Assembly (NCBI GenBank): GCA_963920765.1
Contig: OY987244.1
Coordinates: 17,464,358-17,528,357, forward strand
Length of the DNA: 64,000 bases
DNA from: Ulota crispa
Lineage: Eukaryota > Streptophyta > Bryopsida > Orthotrichales > Orthotrichaceae
Direction of reading: 5' to 3'
Part shown: piece after piece, positions 13,833-24,695 of the stretch
Layout of the letters: each line of letters begins with the position of its first letter
Numbering within the stretch: position 1 is the stretch's first letter
The notes under the pieces: generated by a model
Told to the model about the DNA's origin: nothing
Database searches by the model: none
The model's input: the letters and a program-made list of their open reading frames with translations, nothing else
Translations under genes and position numbers: made by a program

Positions 13833-15628
13833 ATGCATCCATTGCTGGGAGTGTTGCCGCTGCTACTCATCATCTGGACTTCTTCTTCATCATCACCGAT
13901 ACCGACAACCGAAGCAGCAGCAGCAGCGCAAAGCCAAAGCCCAGCGAGCTACGTCGAGTCTGGAGCGCCAATCGTGATCCGCAGCAACGCCTCGTTGCCA
14001 ATCGAGATCACGTGCCACCATGCGTTCTCAGAAAACGACCCCGACGCACGAGCCCCTCGCAGCACAGTGAAGAGCGGCGACCACTGGAGCATCAACTTTC
14101 CTCCGGGAGTGGAGGATCCGCTGCACTGCACGTTCCGGAGTGGTGTAAGGAAGTGGAACTGCGACGAGCGATGGCTCATCAAAGAAATCTGCGTGTGGGA
14201 GAATTCCTGGACGATCGGGCGGCTGGGGCACGCGACCATTAAGGTAGCAACACCCACCATCACTGCACGCATAACCATCACCTCTACAATCTTGGAAAAT
14301 CTGTGGAAGTGAATAGACGTAATCATTAGGATGTTGTTCAACACGTGAACATGAGACCTTAATGTTGGTATTAGGCTGCAATTAGATGGCTCTTTAAAAA
14401 TTTCACAACTTATTCTCACAGAATTCAAAAATTATATTAGGGGTAGTCAAGGCATTTTTGAGAATGGATTTGGAGAATGAGAATGTAAGCGTGTGTCACA
14501 TCACTAGTGGCTTTGAAGCTTTGTCGGGCTTCATATGCTAAACTTCTCAACTCCCTATTATTCTCCAAAAGTGAAGAATGAAGGCTGTGAAGTCTTGCAA
14601 ACTAATGATTCACCATGGGCTGCCTAGTTTTCCCACACGGCTGCTTGGTTTAACCCAGCCTTGTAAGTTGCCCCCTTTCTTGATTGGTTGAGGAAGAAAG
14701 TTACCTTGCGTTCTCCATTCTCATTCTCCAAACCACACAAATGAGATGTCACGGCACCTTCACAAAGAATGAGCTCCTATTGACTCCTCCTTTCTCTCCA
14801 CAACTTCTCAATCTCCATTCTCTTTTCATTCTTGAAAGTGCCGTGACTACCCCTGTAAAGTGCAAACTCATCATTTTTCTCTTGCTAGGATCCTACAATT
14901 TGCTAGATGTTTATTAAATAATCATCATGTTCAATTCAAAACCTTACCGGTTATGTTATGGGTGCTGCTACCAAACCTTAAAGCCGCAATCCAACCCGGC
15001 GTGTCCGCGATGCGAGTCACGCAACAGCATCGGGAAGATCATCTGCGTCTGGACGATCCAGGACGACGGCATTTACGTGCGGGAATGGGACGCCGACACC
15101 AAAGAGGACGTGCCAATCCTGAAGCACGCGTGGCGAGAAGACAGCCCGGCATTCTACGTCCCGACCAGCCCGTTCCGATTCTCCGTCACAAACACCTTCA
15201 ACCACACTGTGAAAATCGAGTGCGACGTCGTGAGTGAGGCCATCTTTCTCGAAGCCACCGCGGGGGACGGAGTGAACCCCAAGTGGGAGTACGAGATCGA
15301 CCCCGTCATGGACGCGGACACGACCTACTTCCCCTGGACTTGTGACTTCGAAGTGCTCGGGACGGAGCTGCGACGCGGGAGAGTTGGGATCTGGAGCCCG
15401 CAACCTGAAGTGAACACTTGGATTCGCACCCCGGATTGCACCGATTGCGCTTGGAAGCTCCATACGTCTGGGTTGTGGCTTGATGATCGGTCGTGTTATG
15501 TCGACCAGCCTGTATGGATCAGAGAGCACGGGTGGGACTCTGTGCTTAACGCTTCCGCCTCCGACGACACGGACTGGAATCCGTTCTACTACCCTCTCAA
15601 GAAATCCCCTCACAGTCACTTCGTTTGA
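13833..15628 (+). CDS. Secreted protein with two S1/SPH (self-incompatibility-like) domains
   Basis: Exon 1 is 13833-14243 (donor AAG|GTAGCA, phase 0). Exon 2 most likely starts at 14984 (acceptor CTTAAAG|CCG, the only good in-phase site after the stop at 14915) and ends at 15628, giving 351 aa. The N terminus is a hydrophobic signal peptide (LLGVLPLLLIIW). Each module follows the plant S1-homologue plan: NASLPIEITC...GDHWSINFP...LHCTF...CVWTIQDDGIYV, then NTFNHTVKIEC...KWEYEID...WTCDF...CAWKLHTSGLWL. SPH proteins are small secreted Cys-containing proteins, usually single-domain and about 120-150 aa. Two modules in tandem is less usual. Domain 1 is split by the intron, which holds a MITE. Function is unknown outside poppy S-proteins. 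The family call is from motif spacing by eye. Confidence 0.7.
14440..14853. mobile_element. MITE family B, copy 2, inside the SPH-like gene intron
   Basis: The ends are GGGGTAGTCAAGGCA and TGCCGTGACTACCCC. TA precedes the left end, and the right flank is TG, so the duplication has decayed or mutated. Internal ACTTCTCAATCTCCATTCTC and CACAAATGAGATGTCACGGC blocks match copy 1 at 3898-4323. It fills more than half of the 740-bp intron. Confidence 0.8.
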
Positions 15629-16893
15629 CGTGGTCAAGCGCGACCTCGCCATAGCCATTAGGGTTTCGGCCATGGCGGGTACGTGACTGCTTCTTTGGAT
15701 TAGGGTTTCGGGATGGAACTTTGGAGGTTGATCTCTAGGCCTATTTACTATGTAGGAATGGTAAGTACAAGAATGACTTTGATTGTTTTTGTAATTTAGA
15801 GTGTGTACAATAGTCAATAAGGAGAAGACTCCCGGTTTTTATTTTTATTACCAATTCCAAGTATTGGTAGTGCATGAAAATTTAGGATTGAAATCAGATG
15901 AAGTTTAGAGGTGGGGTCAAAGTAACAATTGAATCTCTAAGGTAGTATGTATGTTTGTTGGTCTGCCTTTTCATGGGCTTTTAAAGACAAGAACTTTTTC
16001 TTGTGAAATTTTCAAACAAAAAGATATGGATGTCAAATGTAACACTATTTTTTTCATATTTTGTGAAGTATGATTGAATTGTTAATGAATTCCCAAATTG
16101 TTGGTGAAATCAAGGAGTATGATTGGTTTTTGCATTAGAATACACCTTTTCTTCTATAAAGAAGTCCATTCAAGGACCATTTGAAGAGAGGGTTTCCTTA
16201 AGTCTTTTGTTTACAATGCATAAACAGATGTCAGTGCCTTGTTGAAGGGTTTTCATTGATTCAAAAATCTCAGAACTTACTATCTTTTTATACCAAGTCT
16301 TTTGCACCACCACAAAGAATTGTAGGTTTGATATAGTGAAAGTAAAACTTCTTGATGTATTGTTGGACTAATATGTTGTTGTGGTTGTGATATGTAGGAT
16401 TAGTATAAATAATGGGATATAAATTCCAACTTGACTTGTGGGTTCCTTCTGCGGAGAATTCCTAACAACCAGGATATTTAAAACTACACTAAATAGTGCA
16501 TTTCGATTGCTTGAACAATTAGGTTGCTTGGTCTTAGTTAGTGAAGAAAAATTGACCTTTGTGAAAATACATATGACAATCCCTTGCCCATGAATATTGA
16601 ATACCGCCAATTTAACAAAAGCTTGAGATATTAATAAGGTTTTAAGTGCATGGAAAATTTGGAATAAGTCCCTCTTGAAAGAACCAATGTCATAAATATT
16701 CGGTGATAAAAGAAACTGACCGAATATTACATATGGATGGTAGTTTTTCTTAGCATTTACCAATTTTTGCAGTCAGGTGTAAAAAACTTTAACAAAACTT
16801 CAGCTGCATTTCAACACAAGAAACGTTGCAAAACGGTGAAACCGAAGCTAGAAAACAAGTAAAAGTTCATGAGCTCTCGTCATTCAATCTAAG
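15629..16893. other. Intergenic, nothing recognised
   Basis: AT-rich downstream region of the SPH-like gene. A 131-codon open frame on the minus strand (16368-16763) has no recognisable motif and is probably chance. Confidence 0.5.
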
Positions 16894-17136
16894 AACGCGT
16901 TATTCGTTAAATTGGGAAAAACGGAGGTACCATTTTGTACCCATCTTAAACCCAAAAATTTATCTAGATTCAAAGGTATCAAATTCTATCTGAGTCACTA
17001 AGATTTTTCCCTTGCAAATTCCTCCTCTCAGGTGAGGGCATGTGGACCGGTTTTAGGAGTACACTTGAAAGTTAACTGAAACCTTCAAAAGTCCCAATGT
17101 TCCACTTTGTAAGTATATTCCCAAATTAACTAATAA
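16894..17136. mobile_element. MITE family A, copy 2
   Basis: The left end is AACGCGTTATTCGTTAAATT, and the right end is degenerate (CCCAAATTAACTAATAATA). The interior has ATTCAAAGGTATCAAATTC and CACTAAGATTTTTCCC as in the other copies, oriented opposite to copy 1. Confidence 0.8.
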
Positions 17137-17534
17137 TAAAGGTAGAAATACCATAAACAATTACTGCCCGATAAATAATGGCAGAGTAGCCTGTTCTTAA
17201 ACCAACAAGAGGTGGTTTTGAAAAAGATTTCAAAAAGATGCTCTTTCCTTGCATTTAATTGGTTCAAACTTGTTTTGGAACAAGGTTCTAAAGGTAGCTA
17301 TTTAAAGTGCACCTATGAAACTAGAATTAATCCAAACTCCAAACCCTAAATCCACATTTATATCCACATTTATATTGTACATTTATATTGTATAAAATAT
17401 TCTTTCTTGAGTAGTTTTTTTTTGCACTCTTCCTTATTCTTGTTTCTACACAGATTGAGCATAATTTCTCAAGAAATTTCCCATATCTTACAGGCTAAAG
17501 TTCCTTAATTTAACCGTTTATGGTATTTCTACCT

Positions 17535-18922
17535 TAGTAACTTTTGTTTTCTTAAAATCACTTTGTGTGATCAGATCCAAGCAACAATTCAAACGATAAG
17601 AATCAACGTCACGAAGCCTTGGTGGATGAAAAAGCAGAACCACTCCGTCTGCCATGATCTCCCAGGTTCTCATCTCTCGCCTCGCAGCGAGGACATCGGC
17701 AAAGCACATTCGATGCATACGTCATCGCGCTAATCGCAACTGGTAGTGACTGCGATCACGGTCTCGGCTGCAGGTCCACCAACCCCACTGGAATGCGTGC
17801 TATAAATCCCAAACCTGGCGCTCTCTCGTCTTCATCTTCTCTTTCTCCACCTCAAGGCGAGTACGCGACGCTCGGTGCTCTTTAGTTGGAGACCTTCGTG
17901 ACGTTCGTGTCGATTACTCTCCTTTCATACTCGCTGTAAGCAAGGCTTGGCTAAAAGCACTCTTACTAACTCGCACCCGGCATTCACATTATTTGTGTTG
18001 TATCAATTCATATGCTAGCCTTTGCTTTACGAATTCGGGATTTTGTTACGTCCGATTCAGTCCCGTCAGTCGGTCTGTAGCGTATGCACTGTCGTTGTGT
18101 AGCTTAAGAAGTTCTCAGGGTGTTGCTTGAAAATTTTAGCTGTCTCTTTAGTCTGAAACTTGTACATGACAACNNNNNNNNNNNNNNNNNNNNNNNNNNN
18201 NNNNNNNNNNNNNNNNNNNNNNNNNNNNNNNNNNNNNNNNNNNNNNNNNNNNNNNNNNNNNNNNNNNNNNNNNNNNNNNNNNNNNNNNNNNNNNNNNNNN
18301 NNNNNNNNNNNNNNNNNNNNNNNNNNNNNNNNNNNNNNNNNNNNNNNNNNNNNNNNNNNNNNNNNNNNNNNNNAACCAATCTATGCTACCGACAGCAACG
18401 ATTCTCGATGGTCTCATGTCTAATTGCATGCTTGGGTTTTGTGGACTGGGTGGCGGGGTTTTGCACGTGCAGAATTTCTGTGGAGTGGAGGCGATAGTGT
18501 GCTGCTGGTGGACGAGTCGGACTTCAACACATGCAACGTGGGCCACCCGATTGCGGCGTGGTCTTGGGAAGGGCACGTGGTGATTCCGCTGACGGGGTTC
18601 CAGTTTCGAAAGATGTACTTCATCAGCGGCGCCGACTCCCATTGCGTTGGTGGCCAGAAGTTCTTTATCAAAGTGTACCCTGCCGCTTGAGCTTGAGCTA
18701 GCTAGAGCATGCATGAGCCAGAAACAGTGGCTTAGTATTAGGTGCTGCTTGCGCTGTCCTGTTTAAACTTTGCAAGTCCAGGGTGCCAGTTCATGATCTG
18801 TGCAAGGTCTTGACTGTATATTTGTACTCGTTCTTGGTTATAAAACAGTTGCATGAGTGATCTGAATTTCCATCGATTCCGTTCTTCATGCTTTGATTCG
18901 CTTTATCAGTGGAGATGAGAAC
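17535..18922 (+). CDS. Early nodulin-like phytocyanin gene A (first coding exon lost in gap)
   Basis: Secreted plastocyanin-fold (cupredoxin) protein of the early nodulin-like group; the final coding exon is 18473-18690. It reads EF(L)WSGGDSVLLVDESDF, then CNVGHPIAAW and YFISGADSHCVGGQKFFI, ending in PAA. The FISG...HC..GQ pattern has Ser where copper-binding phytocyanins have Cys, so it should not bind type-1 copper. Upstream are a TATA box (17801), a probable 5' UTR exon from about 17830 and a UTR intron donor at 17936 (CTCGCT|GTAAGC). The signal-peptide exon must lie in the N gap. The start and end given here cover the locus as defined by homology with gene B, from the promoter to about the poly(A) region. 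Confidence 0.8.
17800..17807 (+). promoter_or_regulatory. TATA box of phytocyanin gene A
   Basis: GCTATAAATC sits at the same place relative to conserved flanks (TCCACCAACCCC upstream, AAACCTGG downstream) as the TATA box of the duplicate gene B. Conservation in both arms of the duplication supports its use. Confidence 0.75.
18174..18373. other. Assembly gap, 200 N
   Basis: Exactly 200 N, a conventional filler length. Sequence on the left (TCTTTAGTCTG...GTACATGACAAC) matches gene B near 22857-22900. Sequence on the right (TATGCTACCGACAGCAACGA) matches gene B near 21860. The true missing segment should therefore be near 0.9-1.0 kb and contain coding exon 1. Confidence 0.95.
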
Positions 18923-18925
18923 TGT

Positions 18926-19176
18926 AATCGCGATATTCGATAATTTGGGAAAAACAGGGGTCCCACTTTGTTTCCCCTCAAACCCAAAAAATGACTTTAA
19001 AACCAGATTTGAAGATATCAGATTCAATCTGAGCCACTAAGATTTTTCCCCTTACAAACACCCCTCCTCTCAGGTGAGGGCACGTTTCGATTTGAGGTGA
19101 TCACCTCAAAATTCCTGACTCACTTCCTGAAAGCCCTAAAATATACCATTTTTCCCAAATTAACGAATATCGCGTT
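18926..19176. mobile_element. MITE family A, copy 3
   Basis: The ends are AATCGCGATATTCGATAATT and TTAACGAATATCGCGTTTG. The interior has GATTCAATCTGAGCCACTAAG and CCTCCTCTCAGGTGAGGGCA. It begins within a few bases of where homology between the two phytocyanin arms stops, so it may have been inserted at or defined that border. Confidence 0.85.
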
Positions 19177-20080
19177 TGTATGTTGCGCACAAGTCTATTT
19201 TTTCTATGATCACGATGCAAACACACTTGTAATCGACCTGTAGCAGTTTCAGATACTTGTCGATTATGCACTGCAATGACACGTCTGAGCCTTTCGGGCC
19301 TCGAGGTCTTTAAGCCCAAGTTTATACCAGATTCGGTTTTAAGGGCTTTGAATGGGGACAATTTTATGATTGACTTCTGCAAGATTAATCAATACTGGCA
19401 TCAGGAGGGCCAACGCACAATGGAAACGCAGAACGCAATTATATATTAAGCCTTTCATGCTTGTTAGAGCCAGCATGGTAATTGCGTAATGCCAGGTCTC
19501 CCACAGGTCTCCCACCGTGGAGGCAACTGAAGGTTCATCCGGGCCCGGGGTGGTGCGTCTTGTTGTCTGAGGCTCCCTCCCTGGGTTAATTCACTTAATT
19601 GTTGTAGTCTTGTTACTTATTAAGGTAAGAATGGATGTATCAGCGGTTGAAAGAATTGTTCTTGAAAACTAAGGTATTGAGCATAGTGTGACTCTCCGAC
19701 TTTAAGACTTTGAAAATATCTTCATCTGTAACTTTGTAAGTAGGATAATTAATTTTTATACTGGATATTTATTAGCTTGGGAGAAAACCCTAATTTTGGA
19801 ACCTCATAATTTTCACGCTTTGCGTGAGTTGGTCATGTCTGGGTAATGCAATATTCAAAAGATAACATCTCACAAATGAATCGGTTTAGAATCTAATTCT
19901 ACTAAAATCCTAAATTCCTAATGTACTTCATAAATAGAAAATCAATATCTTTTTTAAAATCTAACTTTGATGCATTATTCTCTAACCTTTTTTGAAACCT
20001 AAAATTGTAATTGCCTTCATCACAATGTAACACTTCAATACTTTGCTAGGGGGCATTTGGTGTTTTGTTGGTTTTCTAGC
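19177..20080. other. Intergenic spacer between the phytocyanin copies
   Basis: No gene recognised; ordinary AT-rich sequence with a GC-richer patch near 19480-19580. Confidence 0.5.
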
Positions 20081-20290
20081 ACATGGTTGATGGACATTTG
20101 GTGCTTTATATTTGAGACATCCTTTCTTGTTTCAATTTCCACCAAAAATTTCTAGAAAATTTTGGAAAAGAACATGGTTTGTGGGTGTTTGGTGTTTTAT
20201 ATCTAAGGCATTTTATTGCTTCAACTTCCATTAAAAATTTCTAAAAGGTTCTAGAAAAGGGCACAAAGTTAGTGAGGGTTAGGCACTTAG
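20081..20290. repeat. Two-copy tandem repeat, unit about 100 bp
   Basis: Two consecutive units share CATTTGGTGCTTTATAT, TTCAATTTCCACCAAAAA and TTTCTAGAAAATTTTGGAA (second copy: TTTGGTGTTTTATAT, TTCAACTTCCATTAAAAA, TTTCTAAAAGGTTCTAGAA). Confidence 0.65.
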
Positions 20291-20708
20291 GCTTAGGCTC
20301 CCACTTAGTAGTTAGTAGTATAGACTGATTTCAGGCCTTACAGAAATCATCACAAAATTCACTTTAAATCACCTAGGCTAAAAACTCTTAATTCTTAAAA
20401 ATGAAAAACGGAATTGAAGACCCTAACTTTTAAAATAGCCATACTGTAATATTCTCACGAATGCAAATTTCAGAATCATCAATATATGTTTTGGTTAAAT
20501 GCTTTTCCCACATTCACAAATATCTTGATTTAATATTTCTTAAAACCAAGTCCTCCTGCCTGAACCTGGCTCGAGGCCGATGTCGAACGTGCCACCAGGG
20601 TTCCGAAAGTCCGGCGAGATGTCACCGGGAATTGTGGCTAATTTGGAATCTAGGACACTGAGAACTCAATAAAAGCTCGAAGTAATTACCTCCACGGTCT
20701 GGAGTCTC

Positions 20709-20845
20709 TGTACTACAGAGCGGGTTGTCAAGTTGCACAGGCCAGATTTAGCTCTATAAGTGGTCCTACAGCAAGCCCGTAGGGCGACCCCTGTGACCGC
20801 GCACAGGGCGGAATCTGCCCTACGCAGCCCGCTCTGTATCGTTAG
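20709..20845. repeat. GC-rich nested palindrome (MITE or structured RNA)
   Basis: The outer arms TACAGAGCGGGTTG and CAGCCCGCTCTGTA are complementary. Inside, GTAGGGC...CCTGTG pairs with CACAGG...GCCCTAC around the loop ACCGCG. The result is a 130-bp two-storey hairpin in otherwise AT-rich DNA. Most likely it is a small fold-back transposon. Confidence 0.65.
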
Positions 20846-20848
20846 AAC

Positions 20849-20983
20849 TTAGAAGCACTCAAGGCTGGCAGAATCGGCCCTAGAATGCAAAATCGGCCCT
20901 CCCAACTGATTTTGCATTGTAGTACCAATTCTACCATTTTAATTTGCCTTTGGAATGGGCCGAATCAGTCTGAAGTGCTTTTA
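20849..20983. repeat. Second fold-back element next to the first
   Basis: AAGCACTCAAGGCTG...GAATCGGCCC pairs with GGGCCGAATCAGTCTGAAGTGCTT. A further inner pair is AATGCAAAATC/GATTTTGCATT. About 135 bp, separated from the preceding palindrome by only a few bases. No coding potential. Confidence 0.65.
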
Positions 20984-21345
20984 ACGGACCCAGTGCGAGC
21001 CCTGGCATTATCAAGATGACTCAGATTGCAAGTATGAAAAGCTTAATTTATGACTCCGTTCTGCTTTATAAATGATGTATTAGGCTATTAGCCCTTTAGC
21101 CCCTCTTGATGCCAATTTCGGTTCACCTTACATTAATCAATCAGAAAATCATCTCCATTCAAAAGCTCTTAAAACTAAGTCTGCTGTAAATTTAGGTTTC
21201 AACACCCCGGGACCTGAAAGGCTGAAAAGCCTGAAACGTGTCAATACAGTGAATATTAACCGGCAAGAAGAACACGAAACTACGATACATTTCAAGCAAG
21301 TTTGCATCGTGGTCATAGAAAAAGTCTTGCACAGCAAGTAGTTTT

Positions 21346-23480
21346 CATGTCACTAATAAAGTGAATCAAAGCATGAGGAACTGAATCGATGCAGATTCAC
21401 ATCACTCATGCAAAGTTTATTATAACCAAGAAACTAAGAAAGAGAACAAATTCACAAGACTTTGTACAGATCATTAACTGGCACCCTAGGCTTGCAAAGT
21501 TAACAGGACAGCGCAAGCTGCGGCTTGTCCCAGGCTCATGCGTGCTCGAGCTAGCTTAAGCGGCAGGGTACACATCGATGAAGAACTTCTGGCCACCAGC
21601 GCAATGCGAGTCGGCGCCGCTGATGAAGTGCACCCGTTGATTCTGGTACCCCGTCAGTGGAAACACCAGGTGCCCTACGTAGTACCAGCCCGCGATCGGG
21701 TGGCCGGTGAAGCACGTGTTGAAATGTGTCTCGCCCACGAGCAGCACGCTGTCGCCTGCACTCCAATTAAATTCTGCACGTGCAAAACCCCGCCACCCAG
21801 TTAACAAAATCCAAGCACACAAGGTAAACGTCAGTGCATGAAAAATTGTTACTGTCGCCTGTCGGTAGCTAACACAGTCGCCGGATCACCACAAACTCTT
21901 GTCAGTTTCAATAGAAACGCCATATTCATTAAATTGGGAAAACCAGATTCCCAAGTTGTACTTCACATTAAACCTAGTTCATTTCCAAAATCAAGGTTTC
22001 TTCCCAAATTAACGAATGTGGTGTTTAGACGGATTTGCACATGAATTTGCTATGTATTAATTGGGAAATGTGAGAGAGGGAAAAATCATACAAGATAGAT
22101 TAGACAGAAATGTTTAACAACTCACAGGGAAAGCGAGAAATCCTGAAACTGACAGAGGGAAATTAACAAAAGTTTGTTGTGGATATTACCGAGAGTATCA
22201 GTGGTGCGGTAGGGGAAATTGCTTTGCGCCCAGTCCTGATAGAATTTGGGGTCGCCGTAACGATTCAGACTCCATCCCAGAGGCCCTCCCACAACAAAGT
22301 TGGTTGCCATAGAGCCCTGCACCAGTGCCAGGACTACCAGCACGACGGCCAACGCGGAGCCGCAGGATCTCGCCATCGTGTGGCTCGGATGGAAACTGCG
22401 TCACAAGACAGATCACGAGTCACAAACCTGATGATTGAGAAAAATACTGAGTCGTGTATCTCACAGATATAATTGTGTTGAAACAACTGAATGCATGTTT
22501 CGAGAGAAACATCTTTGTACACAGGGTGACATGCTTAATAAGGAATGATGAATGCAAAGATTAAGCAGACTGGACTACCGAATTAAAGACTAATGAAAAA
22601 GCGAGTAGGTGACGATGCACTATCTATATACAGGAGTGTGCTTTATATTCCCAACAAAACCTACTCGCAAACAAGCTGCATTGTTAACGTGCACGGATGA
22701 ATATTTCCCCGGAACCAAGACCTTGCAGTTTCCTACTGCAACACCCATAACGCAAACACGCACATAAAACGCAAACATGCACACAAAACGCAAACATGCA
22801 CACCAAACGGTTTAAACATGCACACAGACACGCACAGACACTCTCATGCAATGGGGTTGCCATGTATATTAAGTTACAGACTAAGAGAGCTAAGAATTTC
22901 AAGCAAAACCAACTAGAAGAATTTGTAACATTACACCTGGACGATTCATGCGTTACAAACCAACTGTTGTGACTGATTTAAACGTATCAAACTCCAGAAT
23001 TCGGAAAGTAAAGGCCAGCATATGAATTGATACAACACATGTGATGTGAATGCCGGGTGCGAGTGAGAGTGCTTTCAGCCAAGACTTGCTTACAGCGAGT
23101 GTAAGGAGAGTAATCGACAGTAGTGTCACGAGGAGCTCTGACGACAGAGCTTGCCTTGAGAAATGAGAAGTGGAGAAGAGAAGATGAAGACGAAAGAGCT
23201 CCAGGTTTGAGATTTATACCACGCATTCCAGCGGGGTTGGTGGACCTACAGTCGAGACCGTCAACGCAGTCACTGCCCGTTGCGCTTGACACAATAACGT
23301 GTTCACCGAATATGCTTTGCCGATGCCCTCGGAGCGGTACGAAAGATCAGAACATGCGAGATCATGTCAGAATTCCTCTACTTTTGCATTCATTCATCAG
23401 GGGTGGGAGACGGTGATCCTTATCGTTTGAGTTGTTGGTTTGATCTGATCAACAAAGTGGTGTTAAGAAAACGAAAGTTA
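21346..23480 (-). CDS. Early nodulin-like phytocyanin gene B
   Basis: Paralogue of gene A in inverted orientation. Coding exons are 22376-22190 and 21773-21556, joined G|AA in phase 1, giving 134 aa. A signal peptide (ALAVVLVVLALVQG) is followed by one cupredoxin domain: VVGGPLGWSLN, YQDWA, LEFNWSAGDSVLLVG, a disulphide Cys in HFNTC, then HFISGADSHCAGGQKF. The copper Cys position is Ser and the axial residue is Gln, as in early nodulin-like proteins, so it is probably not a copper protein. No GPI-anchor tail is present; the protein ends right after the domain, which suggests a free secreted form. A TATA box lies at 23212-23218. A 5' UTR intron runs from 23093 (CTCGCT|GTAAGC) to 22396 (GACGCAG|TTTCC). 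The start and end cover the locus from promoter homology to the 3' region. Confidence 0.85.
21915..22026. mobile_element. MITE family A, copy 4, short form in the gene B intron
   Basis: AAACGCCATATTCATTAAATT and TTAACGAATGTGGTGTTT are the family ends, separated by only about 70 bp of interior. It is an internally deleted copy lying within the coding-region intron of phytocyanin gene B. Confidence 0.75.
22741..22835. repeat. Short tandem repeat, unit about 17 bp
   Basis: GCAAACATGCACACAAAAC is repeated about five times with drift (CGCAAACACGCACATAAAA, CGGTTTAAACATGCACACA). It lies in the 5' UTR intron of phytocyanin gene B. Confidence 0.6.
23212..23218 (-). promoter_or_regulatory. TATA box of phytocyanin gene B
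   Basis: On the minus strand it reads GGTATAAATC in the same context as in gene A, about 120 bp upstream of the conserved UTR intron donor. Confidence 0.75.
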
Positions 23481-23481
23481 C

Positions 23482-23738
23482 AACGCGTTATTCGTTAAAT
23501 TGGTAAAAACGGAGGTACCATTTTGTATTCCACCTTAAACCCAAAAAAGCCACCTTTAACCAGATTCAAAGGTATCAGGTTCTGTTTGAGCCACTAAGAT
23601 TTTTTCCCTCGCAAATTCCTCCTCCGAAATGAGGACACGTGTACCCAAAAAAATGTTGAGCTTGATTACAGGAGGCCTCCTGAAAATTTCAAAAGTCCCA
23701 AAATGTAAGCTTTTTCCCAATTTAACAAATAATGCGTT
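23482..23738. mobile_element. MITE family A, copy 5
   Basis: The ends are AACGCGTTATTCGTTAAATT and AATTTAACAAATAATGCGTT, about 257 bp, with the GGAGGCCTCCTGAAA palindrome and CACTAAGATTTTTTCCC inside. It abuts the outer border of the phytocyanin gene B arm. Confidence 0.9.
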
Positions 23739-24145
23739 AATTATCAAAAACTCACTTTAAATCCCAAAATATTCTCACTAACGCAAATTTCAATATTCCT
23801 AAAATCTATTTTGTGAAAGATTTTTTTCAAATTAATTAATATTGTGTTGAGACTGAACGAAGAGTGTTTTGGAACTTTTCTTGCTTTTTGGCTTTGGTTT
23901 GATTGGTTTTGCAATGTTTCTAACGCTTAAAAACGCGGTGCAAGTTTTGCCAAAGTTTTTGCATTCAATTGCGTAAAGTTAACATAGGTAAATGGTAAAA
24001 GCAAAGAAAATAACTTGGTATGTATTTGATGGTCAGTTTCCAATTTCCATTATTGGCGGATATTCATGACGTTGGTACTTTCAACTTTCAAGAGGGATTT
24101 ATCTCAATTTTAAATGTTTGTGTATAGTAAATAATATTGTAAATA
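23739..24145. other. Intergenic, nothing recognised
   Basis: AT-rich spacer between two MITEs. Confidence 0.5.
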
Positions 24146-24398
24146 AACACGATATTCATTAATTTGGGAAAAGAAAATTCCTAAAATGGATTTTGGAGAT
24201 ATTGAATTTTTCATTTATGAGAATAATTTGGTGATGTAAAAGGATTTTATTTTTAATTCTTTCAAGATATCTCATCATTGATGTAAGGTCTTGAAGATAT
24301 CATCATAAAAAATCACTTTAAATCAGCTAAAAACTCTTTAAATTGATAAATTCAAAAGTCCCTAAATCAGAATTTCCCAAAGTAACAAATATTGCAAT
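24146..24398. mobile_element. MITE family A, diverged copy 6
   Basis: The ends are AACACGATATTCATTAATTT and a degenerate AAAGTAACAAATATTGC. The interior differs from the typical copies and is itself palindromic (GATATCTCATCATTG against GAAGATATCATCATAAA). It resembles the variant at 43083-43339. Confidence 0.6.
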
Positions 24399-24695
24399 AA
24401 TATCCTAAATGTCAATTTTATGAAGTTGGCGGTATTCAATATTCATGCACTAAAGGCTGTGTCATACATCTTCACAAGGGTTTAGTGTGTCTTTAGTGAA
24501 GCTCAAAAATCTCCCCAAACACTACTTGCAAACCCGTAAATACAACACATTCCAATCAACTAACATGTATCATTTCACACACATCTATTTGGAAAGGATC
24601 AATAAATATGAAACCGATTTAAAAGTTTATAAAAGAGGGTAAAAATATCCAATAAATATTATGCATAATGCCTAAAAATATTATTTTACACTAAA

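Noticed and set aside
15017..15817. 266-codon open frame on the minus strand
   Set aside because: It is antisense to the SPH-like exon 2, has biased Arg/Pro/Val composition and lacks motifs. It is a shadow of the GC-rich coding strand.
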